From NCBI GenBank assembly GCA_937901915.1, contig CALGUD010000128.1, positions 1 to 35,904 on the forward strand: a stretch of DNA of 35,904 nt, given 5' to 3'. The notes under the pieces are model-generated. The model ran no database searches and was not told where the DNA came from. It saw only the letters and a program-made list of their open reading frames with translations. Origin of the DNA: an uncultured Flavobacteriaceae bacterium. Its GTDB lineage: Bacteria; Bacteroidota; Bacteroidia; Flavobacteriales; Flavobacteriaceae. Numbering within the stretch: the stretch's first letter is position 1; every line of letters starts with the position of its first letter. This document shows, piece by piece, positions 23,798-32,108 of the stretch. A program made the translations under genes and the position numbers.

Positions 23798-24989
23798 GGG
23801 CCGGCATCTTTTTTCTGTCAAATAGTGAGAACATAATATACCCTAAAAACCCAAAGAAAATTGAAGCTGTAACAGAAAGTGTGATGCTTCCGATAAGGTA
23901 TGATTTTAAATGTCGGACCATATCAAAATCTGTACTGATGGCTTCCATAGAAAATGAAGTTTCAATCCCCAAGACCCAGTTTCCTGTTTGTAAGCTCAGT
24001 AATAAAACCAATGGAAGAAAAGGTGGTAAACTGATGTTGGAAAATGTAAAGGCAATAACCTTATTCAGCCTCAAAACTATAGCTAAAAAAATAACTGTAA
24101 CTGTATGAAAGCCCCAAAGTGGTGATAAGCCCAAAAACAATCCCAATGCAATAGAAAAGGCTTTCTTTTTCGGGGAATCATGATTTCTTAAAAAATCTTC
24201 TTTGAAAAATCGCTTAATCCCTTTTTTTTTTATTTGCCGGAAGAAATCCCGTGGAATAATATACAATCCTTTTACAATGAGAAACCAGATAATAAGTACA
24301 ACAATACGTGCAATATCCATAAAGGGCCTGAAATGAGACACACGTTCATTTGAGTCATACAATACATGAATCGGGACATGTTGAATATTAATTCCTGCCC
24401 AATGTGCTTTAACAATGACTTCTACTTCAAACTCGAATTTCCTGGTAAACCTCATAAACCGGATAGCACTTAAGGCTTTAATTGGGTATAACCTGAAACC
24501 GGATTGAGAATCCCTAAGGGTTAATCCCGTAAGTGCTTTTACCCAATAACTAGATACCCTGTTACCTTTAGCGCTTTGTGAAAAAACATCCGCTTCATTC
24601 ATATTACGATCTCCTATGAGCAGTAACCTTTTATCTGAAGCAGCATCAAGTTTTTCAATAAAATCAGGAATGTCTGAAGGAAAATGCTGGCCATCTGTAT
24701 CCAAGGTTATGGCATAATCAAAACCAAGCGAAACAGCATGTTTAAAACCTGTTTTTAATGCTTTTCCCTTTCCCTTGTTTTTAGGTTGATGGATTTGTAT
24801 GATTTGTGGATAGTTTTTTAGAATATTTACAGTATCATCGGTTGAGCCGTCATTTATTAAAATGATGTCTTCGGTATAAGCTAAAATACCATCCAACACC
24901 CGTTGCAATGTTTTGCTGTTATTGTACGTAGGAAGCACAACACAACAACGAAGCTCTTTCATTTTAGATGTAGCCGTAGATAAATTCAT
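23790..24989 (-). CDS. Glycosyltransferase family 2 fused to DUF2062
   Basis: 399 aa. The N-terminal GT2 domain has VVLPTYNNSKTLQRVL, INDGSTDDT and the metal-binding TLDTDGQH. The C-terminal third is hydrophobic with the DUF2062 pattern (FSIALGLFLGLSPLWGFHT, LPPFLPLVLLLSLQTG). Such fusions are regular members of flexirubin/aryl-polyene clusters, where they may glycosylate a lipid or the pigment anchor. An ATG at 24962 is an equally plausible start. It sits between the dehydratase and MMPL genes. Confidence 0.87.
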   Translation of the reverse strand: MNLSTATSKMKELRCCVVLPTYNNSKTLQRVLDGILAYTEDIILINDGSTDDTVNILKNYPQIIQIHQPKNKGKGKALKTGFKHAVSLGFDYAITLDTDGQHFPSDIPDFIEKLDAASDKRLLLIGDRNMNEADVFSQSAKGNRVSSYWVKALTGLTLRDSQSGFRLYPIKALSAIRFMRFTRKFEFEVEVIVKAHWAGINIQHVPIHVLYDSNERVSHFRPFMDIARIVVLIIWFLIVKGLYIIPRDFFRQIKKKGIKRFFKEDFLRNHDSPKKKAFSIALGLFLGLSPLWGFHTVTVIFLAIVLRLNKVIAFTFSNISLPPFLPLVLLLSLQTGNWVLGIETSFSMEAISTDFDMVRHLKSYLIGSITLSVTASIFFGFLGYIMFSLFDRKKMPAHE

Positions 24990-25013
24990 TTCACAATTAT
25001 CTGCTTTGCAATT

Positions 25014-25385
25014 TTATATTTTTACAAATTTAGCATTACATTTTAATACAGGTGTGCCATCTGACAAAGATGTGTGATTTTTCACCATTATAAATTCTTT
25101 TTCAATAAGATATGAAAAAGAAAAAATTAATTTGGAATCTAACTGCGGATTTACGGCTTTTAGAAATTTCACGTTTGCAGCCGAAGATAAAAATAACTTT
25201 GTCTGAAAGTGCATCTTCAGGGAGTTTTTAATAATCTGAAGCATACTCACTCCGGGAGTAACAGGATTACCAGGAAAATGGCCTTTATAAATTTCGTGAT
25301 CTTTATTAAGTTGCACACTAACTTCAAAAGAATTTTCTCCTGTTGTTTTAGAATCGATAACCGTGTAAAGATCTTCTAATAGCAT
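25014..25385 (-). CDS. Hotdog-fold 3-hydroxyacyl-ACP dehydratase-like protein
   Basis: 123 aa with the FabZ-type helix motif GHFPGNPVTPGV (His36). The acidic partner normally found 14 residues later in FabZ is Gln50 here, so catalysis may differ or the protein may be an ApeI-like variant. It would remove water from the 3-hydroxyacyl intermediate during polyene growth. It is the first gene of the left half of the cluster, 163 bp from the divergent RhuM-Fic gene, and must now use a promoter in that gap or depend on it. Confidence 0.8.
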   Translation of the reverse strand: MLLEDLYTVIDSKTTGENSFEVSVQLNKDHEIYKGHFPGNPVTPGVSMLQIIKNSLKMHFQTKLFLSSAANVKFLKAVNPQLDSKLIFSFSYLIEKEFIMVKNHTSLSDGTPVLKCNAKFVKI

Positions 25386-25520
25386 ATGGTTGAGATTTAC
25401 AAGAGTTTGCTATAGTAATATAGTATTGGTTTTTCTAACATAATCAATATAACAATTTAATTTATTGTTTAAATCAAATAATCAGGATAAAAACAGAAGT
25501 GTAAGGTTTTGGTATTTTTA

Positions 25521-25528
25521 TATCTTTG
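25521..25528 (+). promoter_or_regulatory. Candidate -7 box of the RhuM-Fic gene
   Basis: TATCTTTG fits TAnnTTTG and lies 19 bp before the ATG at 25548. No good TTTG -33 box lies at the expected distance, so the call rests on the -7 match and position. Confidence 0.4.
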
Positions 25529-25547
25529 AACAAGACTTTATTAGATA

Positions 25548-26531
25548 ATGAAACAAGCAGGAGAAATATTGATATACCGGACCGGGAAAGGAATCCCTGA
25601 TATAAAAGTCCGACTTGAAAATGATACACTATGGTTGGATCTGTATCAAATTTCGGAATTGTTTCAAACGGACAGGACGTCTATTGGACGACATATAAAA
25701 AAAATATATAAATCAGGTGAATTACAAGAAAAGTCAACTTGTGCAAAAATTGCACAAGTTCAGGAGGAAGGTGATAGAAAGGTGAAAAGACAAATAAAAA
25801 TCTATAACCTCGATATGATTATCTCAGTGGGATATCGAGTAAACTCAATAAGAGGAACGCAGTTTCGGATTTGGTCAAATCAAATAATTAAAGAGCATAT
25901 TCTTAAAGGCTATACTAAAAATGAGAATCGACTTGAAGAACTTAAGAAAACTATAAAAATTGTAAGCCGAACGGCTAAGTATTTACCTGTATATGATGAA
26001 GCCAAAGGTCTTTTTGATGTTCTATCAGACTATACATTGGCTCTTGATATTTTAGATGATTATGACCACCAAAGACTGAAAAGAGTTGGGTCAAATAAGC
26101 TTGTGCATTTCAGAGTCACTTATAATGAAGCTAAAAAGGCTATCGAAGAACTCGGAAAGAAATTTGGTGGCTCAAATTTATTTGGTAATGAAAAAGATGA
26201 CTCCTTCAAAAGCTCCATAGCATCTATAGATCAAACATTTGACGGCGTTGACCTCTATCCAAGTATTGAAGAAAAAGCAGCAAATCTTCTGTATTTTGTT
26301 ACTAAAAACCATTCCTTCAGTGATGGAAATAAAAGAATAGCCGCATGGCTTTTTATTTGGTACCTGGACAAAAACCAGTGTTTATACAATCCGGATGGCA
26401 CGAAGAAATTAACTGATAATGCTTTAGTGGCATTAACATTGATGATCGCAGAAAGCAAACCCGAAGAGAAAGAAATGATGATAAACGTTGTTGTTAATTT
26501 AATTAATGATAAAAGAGATAACGATTTATAA
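25548..26531 (+). CDS. RhuM family protein with C-terminal Fic/Doc domain
   Basis: 327 aa. The N-terminal 120 residues match the RhuM virulence-protein family (LWLDLYQISELFQTDRTSIGRHIKKIY, YNLDMIISVGYRVNS, FRIWSNQIIKEHILKGY), which looks like a DNA-binding antirepressor-type module. The C-terminal domain has HSFSDGNKRIAAW (255-267), a Doc-like Fic motif with GNKR rather than the AMP-transferase GNGR. Fic/Doc enzymes modify target proteins with nucleotide or phosphate groups. The gene stands on the opposite strand within the pigment operon, with both flanking cluster genes reading leftward, so it is likely an insertion. No antitoxin partner is visible. Confidence 0.88.
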   Translation: MKQAGEILIYRTGKGIPDIKVRLENDTLWLDLYQISELFQTDRTSIGRHIKKIYKSGELQEKSTCAKIAQVQEEGDRKVKRQIKIYNLDMIISVGYRVNSIRGTQFRIWSNQIIKEHILKGYTKNENRLEELKKTIKIVSRTAKYLPVYDEAKGLFDVLSDYTLALDILDDYDHQRLKRVGSNKLVHFRVTYNEAKKAIEELGKKFGGSNLFGNEKDDSFKSSIASIDQTFDGVDLYPSIEEKAANLLYFVTKNHSFSDGNKRIAAWLFIWYLDKNQCLYNPDGTKKLTDNALVALTLMIAESKPEEKEMMINVVVNLINDKRDNDL

Positions 26532-26541
26532 ATATGCATCT

Positions 26542-27177
26542 TTAATTTTCAAAAACAGCATCCGAAACAGTAGCATTTAACTGCTTATTTTTAAAAACAA
26601 TATTGGTGTAATCTTCATTGGGTTCTATGAGTTTTACTTCCGTAACCTCAGCATTATTTTCCGAGAATTTCAATTCAAAAGAAGCTATGTATTTTTTGAT
26701 TTTCTTTTCTTTCGGAATAAATCGTACCAGATAACCGGATTCCGTATTAAAATAACTTAGATCAAATTGCGATTCATCAAACATATCCCCTTTTATACTG
26801 CTCACAATTAAAGAATTCAGACTCCTGAATAACTTATTTTTGCTTAAATCAACCTCACTTTTTTTCCCTTCTTCATTCACATACAATTTGTCATCTTTAA
26901 AAACCGCAGTGCTCTGATAAGGTGTAAGGTATTCCCATTTAACCAGCCCGGGGGCTTTAAAAACCAGTTTTCCTTCGGCTGTAATGTCATTATCAAGAAC
27001 ACTTATATGCTTTTCCTGGATAAAATCACTCGTAATACTCTGCGTGCTTGTTGCTGTTTCACGAACCTTTTCCTTAAAAATTTCCTGTTCACCCACAGAC
27101 ATTTCTTTTTGTGCAAACATATTGAAAGCACTCAAAAAAAGGACAAAGACAGATATTATTAAATGTTTATTTTTCAT
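26542..27177 (-). CDS. LolA-like outer-membrane lipoprotein carrier
   Basis: 211 aa with an N-terminal signal peptide (about residues 1-22, cleavage near FAQ). It has LolA-fold features: the SDFIQEKHISVLDNDITAEGKLVFKAPGLVKWEYL region and a mid-protein strand pattern ending with the NEDYTNIVF motif. LolA-like proteins carry lipidated cargo across the periplasm; in aryl-polyene clusters they probably carry the pigment lipid. It starts inside the deacetylase gene (11 bp overlap) and meets RhuM-Fic tail to tail with a 10-bp gap. Confidence 0.85.
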   Translation of the reverse strand: MKNKHLIISVFVLFLSAFNMFAQKEMSVGEQEIFKEKVRETATSTQSITSDFIQEKHISVLDNDITAEGKLVFKAPGLVKWEYLTPYQSTAVFKDDKLYVNEEGKKSEVDLSKNKLFRSLNSLIVSSIKGDMFDESQFDLSYFNTESGYLVRFIPKEKKIKKYIASFELKFSENNAEVTEVKLIEPNEDYTNIVFKNKQLNATVSDAVFEN

Positions 27178-27934
27178 ACAGCAATTGATTAATGGTCACC
27201 ATTTGATAGCCGTTTTCCTGAAGGAACTGCAATAAACGTTCCAAAATATTCTCAATGTTGGGATGATTATCGTGTAATAAAATAACGGAACCGGGTTTTA
27301 TCTTATATGTTAATCGTTTTGAGATCACTTCAGGGTTCTTTAATACGGTATCAAACGAGCGGATGTCCCATGCAATTACACGATGTCCTGTTGCTTTTAA
27401 GGCTTGTGCCAAATGAGGTGTTGTAACTCCGAAAGGCGGCCTGAACAGGATTGGTTTGGTTTGGGTTACTTTTTCTATGATCTCATCAGTTTTTTGTAAT
27501 TCGGTAATCCAGCCCTTAGTGCTTTTAAAATTAATAAAATAATTGTGGGTGTATGAGTGATTCCCTACTATATGGCCTTCACCTACGATTGATTTAAGCA
27601 CGTCAGGATGTTTTTCAACCTCTTGCCCGATACAGAAAAAAGTGGCTTTGGCGTTGTATTTAGATAATAGTTTTAAAACTTCCGGGGTGAACTGAGAATT
27701 TGGGCCATCGTCAAAAGAAATGGCAATTTTTTTAGGTGAGCTATTGGGGTTTGAAGTAAACGAATTCAAATGGTAATTCCCACCCGGTGAAAATGAGCCG
27801 ATTAGGGTAATAACCATCCAAACTAAAAAGATCAACACATACCACAAGAATGAGATATCAAAAAAAAAACTACTGATACCGAGGATGATAAACATCAATA
27901 CGGTCAGAAGCGATATATTTTTAAATGTAATCAT
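27167..27934 (-). CDS. Polysaccharide deacetylase (NodB/CE4 family)
   Basis: 255 aa. Two membrane helices at the N-terminus (about residues 8-48) are followed by a NodB domain: ISFDDGPNS (Asp75, Asp76), the zinc HxxxH in GNHSYTH (His126, His130), RPPFG, and the last motif ILLHDNHPN. It is probably a membrane-anchored metal-dependent deacetylase acting on the periplasmic side; its target in pigment assembly is unknown. It overlaps the ketosynthase-like gene by 4 bp and the LolA gene by 11 bp. Confidence 0.88.
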   Translation of the reverse strand: MITFKNISLLTVLMFIILGISSFFFDISFLWYVLIFLVWMVITLIGSFSPGGNYHLNSFTSNPNSSPKKIAISFDDGPNSQFTPEVLKLLSKYNAKATFFCIGQEVEKHPDVLKSIVGEGHIVGNHSYTHNYFINFKSTKGWITELQKTDEIIEKVTQTKPILFRPPFGVTTPHLAQALKATGHRVIAWDIRSFDTVLKNPEVISKRLTYKIKPGSVILLHDNHPNIENILERLLQFLQENGYQMVTINQLLYEK

Positions 27935-28953
27935 CTTGAAAGCAAGGTAAAAGAGTGGTCCCGGCCTTTAAACTGGTTATATAAAAGAATGTTTTTAAGG
28001 TCCTTTTTGGGTTCTCCGTAGGTAATTAATGTCTTGGGAACTTTTTGTGTTTTAAGAACTTCATGGGCTATCCAAAAACCAAAAGCCGAAGCTGTATAAA
28101 ACTCCCCACTTAAATGTTTGTATGCTAATTGCAAAGTACTGCTAAAAAGGGCTTTACTTAACTCATCATAGTACATATCAAATCCATCGCCATTTTTTCC
28201 AAATACTACGGCATCTATTTCGGTGGAACTTAATTCGTTTCTAGTTAAAAAATCTTTGAGTTTTTCTATAATTGTGCCGGCAGAAGCTGAGCTCAGGCTT
28301 TCAACATCTCTAAGTTGAACTGCATTTTGCTTTTGCTCAGTAGACATTACAAAAAAAGAAGCCCCTTCCCCGAATGGAACTTTGATTCCATTTTCTTCCT
28401 GGTCTTCCATCATTTGTACATAATCTACAAATTCAGTTCCCAACTCTTCAACCCCGCCTACAAGAATATGTTGTGCTTCTTCTTGTTGCAGCATTAATTG
28501 TGCATCCATTAAAGCAGATTCAAACGATAAGGCGCCATGCACATAGGTAGTGTTATAGGCTTTGCATTCTAATCCTAAAGCAATTTGCGCACCCACCGTA
28601 TTATGGGTGGACTGAATAAATGAAGTGGGGGTTAAAAATTCCTCATTATTTGAAATCAGGGTGTTGAGAAATTTTTCTGTATTTTCTATGCACCCAATTC
28701 CGGTTCCGGTAATAATAGCGTCTGGTTGTAGTAAGCCTGATTGTTCTAATGCGAATTTTGCAGCCGAAAATCCCATTTTTACTCCCGAGGCCATTCTCCT
28801 GGAAGCTATCGGAGAAATGAATTCTTTGTAATCGGGTTGTAGGGCATTTATTTTTTTTTCAGAATGTAAAATTGGTTTTGCAAGAAATTCATTCGAATCA
28901 AAAGTATCTTGAGCCGAAACAGAAACTGCGCTATGTATGTATAATTTTTTCAT
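27931..28953 (-). CDS. Ketosynthase-like protein without catalytic Cys (chain-length-factor type)
   Basis: A thiolase-fold protein, 340 aa from the ATG at 28953, which overlaps the ketosynthase stop as ATGA. It has KAS features such as ITGTGIGCIENTEKFL and TPTSFIQSTHNTVGAQIALGL. The catalytic Cys position reads TYVHGALSF with no Cys, and the HGT and GHT histidine motifs are missing. This is the pattern of a chain-length factor that pairs with an active ketosynthase, here the gene directly upstream. The assignment as CLF is inference from the missing residues and gene order. Confidence 0.82.
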   Translation of the reverse strand: MKKLYIHSAVSVSAQDTFDSNEFLAKPILHSEKKINALQPDYKEFISPIASRRMASGVKMGFSAAKFALEQSGLLQPDAIITGTGIGCIENTEKFLNTLISNNEEFLTPTSFIQSTHNTVGAQIALGLECKAYNTTYVHGALSFESALMDAQLMLQQEEAQHILVGGVEELGTEFVDYVQMMEDQEENGIKVPFGEGASFFVMSTEQKQNAVQLRDVESLSSASAGTIIEKLKDFLTRNELSSTEIDAVVFGKNGDGFDMYYDELSKALFSSTLQLAYKHLSGEFYTASAFGFWIAHEVLKTQKVPKTLITYGEPKKDLKNILLYNQFKGRDHSFTLLSR

Positions 28954-30173
28954 GCTTTCGAAAAAATTAAGGTAGAACAATTGCCGCCAAATCCAAATGA
29001 ATTGGATAAAACATTCCTGATTTCTTTTTTCTTTAAGGTTGCAACAGGTTGCAACAGTGTCTCAGGCATTGGAGTTTTGAAATTCAAATTGGGGAAAACC
29101 GTATGCTCCTGAAGTGCCAAAACTGAAAATACAGCTTCTACGGCTCCTGCGGCGCCCAATGTATGTCCGGTATATGCCTTTGTTGAGCTAAAATCTGGAA
29201 TATGATCTCCGAATAGGCGTTGAATAGCTATACTTTCGGATAAGTCATTGTTAGGCGTTGCTGTACCATGGGCATTGATATAGTCTATTTCAGAAATATT
29301 TAACCGAGCTGTTATTAAAGCTTTTTGCATTGCAAGATACGCACCTTCGCCTGTATCAGATGAGGCGGTATGATGAAATGCATCATTTGTATTGCCATAC
29401 CCTGTGAGATAGGCAAGTACTTTTTTGTTTTGGTTTTTTATTATCTCGTTGGATTCCAAAACCAGGTAAGCTGCTGCTTCTCCTAAATTTAACCCCTTTC
29501 GGCCTGCATCAAAAGGTGTGCACACTTCATCAGAAAGGATCATTAAAGTTTTAAAGCCATTGATTGTGAATTTTGATAAAGGGTCTGCTCCTCCAACCAC
29601 AACCCGGTCAAGTTTTCCTGCCTTTATGAGCCGAGCTCCCAACATGATCGCATTTGCAGCAGATGAGCATGCGGTGCTTAGTGTGGTTACAAAATCCGTG
29701 ATTCCCAAAGCATCAGCTATTTTTTGAGTGCTGTCGCCGTTATGATGGCTTGCAATGTATTTTTGAATATCCGGCTCCTCCCTGAACTGTTTGAAATACC
29801 GCTCTGTCATGTCCATTCCTCCTACTGAAGTTGCTGAAATAAACCCGGTTCTATATGTATTGATATCTTCAATGCCGGCATTTTTTAATGCTTCTTTGGC
29901 AGCAAACAAACCAAGTAAGGCTGTACGTGTAAAGTTGTTGTTTACGGGAAGTTGGAGTTTTGAAATTAATTCTTCATTTGAATAAATGACTTCGCCCACT
30001 TTTATCGTACCGGCTTGTTTGGTGTTAATATGGGTTATGTCTTTTATTCCGCTTTGAGAAGAAAGCAGTGTTGTTTTATTTTCTTCAACAGTATTACCGA
30101 TCGCTGAAATGATTCCCATTCCGGTAATCGCGATTCCTTTATGAATTCCTTTATTTTGTTCTGTGTTCGGCAA
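28950..30173 (-). CDS. Beta-ketoacyl-ACP synthase (FabF-like), catalytically intact
   Basis: 407 aa with a full Cys-His-His triad: Cys169 in STACSSAANA, His302 in AHGTATPNND and His337 in GHTLGAAGAVE. It catalyses the condensation that extends the polyketide chain on the ACP. It overlaps the ACP gene by 23 bp and the CLF-like gene by 4 bp, so ACP, ketosynthase and CLF are translationally linked. Confidence 0.93.
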   Translation of the reverse strand: MPNTEQNKGIHKGIAITGMGIISAIGNTVEENKTTLLSSQSGIKDITHINTKQAGTIKVGEVIYSNEELISKLQLPVNNNFTRTALLGLFAAKEALKNAGIEDINTYRTGFISATSVGGMDMTERYFKQFREEPDIQKYIASHHNGDSTQKIADALGITDFVTTLSTACSSAANAIMLGARLIKAGKLDRVVVGGADPLSKFTINGFKTLMILSDEVCTPFDAGRKGLNLGEAAAYLVLESNEIIKNQNKKVLAYLTGYGNTNDAFHHTASSDTGEGAYLAMQKALITARLNISEIDYINAHGTATPNNDLSESIAIQRLFGDHIPDFSSTKAYTGHTLGAAGAVEAVFSVLALQEHTVFPNLNFKTPMPETLLQPVATLKKKEIRNVLSNSFGFGGNCSTLIFSKA

Positions 30174-30405
30174 TATAGTTTGCTAAAATAGCAACGGATT
30201 TAAAAATTTCTTTTCCCTTTTCAGGATCGGTTAATTTAATGCCATAATCTTTATCTAACATTACTATAAGTTCTAAGGCATCAATGGAGTCTAATCCTAA
30301 ACCGTCTCCAAAAAGAGCATCGTTGTCATCAATATCTTCTACAGAAAAATCTTCTAAATTTAACTGTTCAATAATCTTCTCCTTTAATTCCTGCGTCAAT
30401 TCCAT
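30151..30405 (-). CDS. Acyl carrier protein
   Basis: 84 aa, acidic, with the phosphopantetheine site GLDSIDALEL (Ser40). It carries the growing polyene chain. It lies between the mini-ketosynthase-like gene (9 bp) and the active ketosynthase (23 bp overlap). A phosphopantetheinyl transferase is not encoded in the window. Confidence 0.93.
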   Translation of the reverse strand: MELTQELKEKIIEQLNLEDFSVEDIDDNDALFGDGLGLDSIDALELIVMLDKDYGIKLTDPEKGKEIFKSVAILANYIAEHRTK

Positions 30406-30414
30406 TATAGGGTA

Positions 30415-31023
30415 TTATAGGGTTTTGTATAATCTGTTTATCTCTTCTTTATTATGTAAAATACTACCGTTTTCCGACACCAAATATAAGAAAGCTTCGT
30501 AAGTTTCATCGTCAAAATCTGTCCATCCGCATAAAACCTGGTCAGCTTTTTTGGTTTTTAACAATTGGCCGGCATGAATGGACAAATGTTCTGCATTAAA
30601 GCGTTCAAATATAAAAAAACTATTTTCAGAAAGTAACTTGTGCTTGATACTAATTTCACCAATACAAATATTTGGTAAGGTATAAACAAAAACAGAAGGA
30701 CTGGGATAATACTGTTCTTTATCTGTAATTGATTCCTGATGTTTTCTGTCTGTGTCTAAACTGGAAGCCCTGTTAGAAAGTAAAATGGCTGTATTCTGAT
30801 TTTTTTCAGAAGTATTATTTAGTAAAATATCAGCAGCTAAAAAAGCCAGTTTGCTTAAATTATCCATTTTAAAAAGCCTTGGATAATCGGTTTGAAGATT
30901 AACTGAAGCTTCTTTTATAAAATCAGGGAATGAGGTCGCCTCGCTTTTATAAATGGCGTTTCCATTTAAGAAAATAGTACTGTTATTAACCTTACAATAG
31001 GATTGTATATATAAATTCTTCAC
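30415..31023 (-). CDS. Short ketosynthase-like protein lacking the catalytic Cys
   Basis: 202 aa, starting with GTG that shares one base with the methyltransferase stop. The sequence resembles the N-terminal half of a beta-ketoacyl synthase (FLAADILLNN, SPSVFVYTLPNICIGEISI, AGQLLKTKKADQVLCGW), but the nucleophile elbow reads LSENSFFIF without Cys and the C-terminal half is absent. It looks like a regular small cluster protein rather than a fresh truncation, since the operon spacing is intact. A structural or carrier-binding role is my guess. Confidence 0.72.
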   Translation of the reverse strand: MKNLYIQSYCKVNNSTIFLNGNAIYKSEATSFPDFIKEASVNLQTDYPRLFKMDNLSKLAFLAADILLNNTSEKNQNTAILLSNRASSLDTDRKHQESITDKEQYYPSPSVFVYTLPNICIGEISIKHKLLSENSFFIFERFNAEHLSIHAGQLLKTKKADQVLCGWTDFDDETYEAFLYLVSENGSILHNKEEINRLYKTL

Positions 31024-32087
31024 TAGTATTCTTTTTTACAAATAAGCATGGTATGAAATTCTCCCAACACAATATCTTCATCAACAGTAAGTCCGGCCTT
31101 TTTAATAAGTTTTAGGAACACAGCCGAATTATACATTTTACTATTACCATTCGCCAATGCAGTAAAGTAAAGTGAAGTCGCATGTAAAATAAATTTAGCA
31201 TTTTCAAATTTTTGACGATCTGTAAAAGTCTCAATGATAACTAGTTCAGTATTGTAATCCATTGAAGAAACGCAGGATTTTAAAATTTTTAGTATCCCTT
31301 TTTCAGAAAAACAATCTAAAAACTGGCTCATCCAAATAATATTGGCTCCTTCCGGAATTTGTGAATTCTCTTCAAGCCAGTTTATTTCAAATCCCGAAAC
31401 CCTGTCTTGAAAGCCTTTTTCTTTCATATTTTCCAATGCCTTGTTAATTTGACCCGGTAAATCAATAATTTTTACCGATACATGAGGGTCATAATTAAAA
31501 CATTGAAGTGCAAACTTTCCTGTGTTTCCACCAATATCAAACAATATTCTTGGCTTATTTTTAAATACCCGTTTTAAAGCTTCACAGAAAATCCCGTCTG
31601 AATAATGGTGGTCGAATTCGAACCATGATTTCTGAACTTGTGGAGTAAGCTGTGATAAGCCGTCGTAAATAGTCTCCCATTCACCCAGGGTTTTTAGTCC
31701 TTCCGGCTTTCCTGTTTTAATAGATTCGGTTAAGTGATATAATCCCTGGTAACAAACGTCATGGGCAAAATTTAAATTAACATTTACTGTCCTGTCCGAA
31801 TTAATAAAATAACCTGTTTTGGTTAACTCATACTTATGGCCTTCATCTTTATTTACAATATCTGCACTTTCAGCAACTTCCAATAAAACACCAATCCCAT
31901 ACACGCTTACGGATAATTTTTCTGAAATCTCTTCAATAGTTATGCCTCCTTTCTCGCGCTTATCGAATATAAGGTCTAAAACCCCAAGTTTTTTCAGGGC
32001 TACTGCAGACTGAAAAATAAAAGGGGCAAAAGCAATTCTTTGTGCTTCCTGTAATGCATCAATAGCTCTGATTGCTTTTTTAGACAT
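31023..32087 (-). CDS. SAM-dependent O-methyltransferase
   Basis: 354 aa with the layout of acetylserotonin/caffeate-type O-methyltransferases. An N-terminal winged-helix dimerisation domain (residues about 1-100, with LGVLDLIFDKREKGGITIEEI) precedes the SAM site RILFDIGGNTGKFALQC. Downstream blocks are IIDLPGQINKA and IIWMSQFLDCFSE. It probably methylates a hydroxyl on the aryl head group or another part of the pigment. It lies 21 bp after the upstream ketosynthase gene. Confidence 0.87.
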   Translation of the reverse strand: MSKKAIRAIDALQEAQRIAFAPFIFQSAVALKKLGVLDLIFDKREKGGITIEEISEKLSVSVYGIGVLLEVAESADIVNKDEGHKYELTKTGYFINSDRTVNVNLNFAHDVCYQGLYHLTESIKTGKPEGLKTLGEWETIYDGLSQLTPQVQKSWFEFDHHYSDGIFCEALKRVFKNKPRILFDIGGNTGKFALQCFNYDPHVSVKIIDLPGQINKALENMKEKGFQDRVSGFEINWLEENSQIPEGANIIWMSQFLDCFSEKGILKILKSCVSSMDYNTELVIIETFTDRQKFENAKFILHATSLYFTALANGNSKMYNSAVFLKLIKKAGLTVDEDIVLGEFHTMLICKKEY

Positions 32088-32108
32088 TCCGTTTTTTTAT
32101 TAAAAGGG

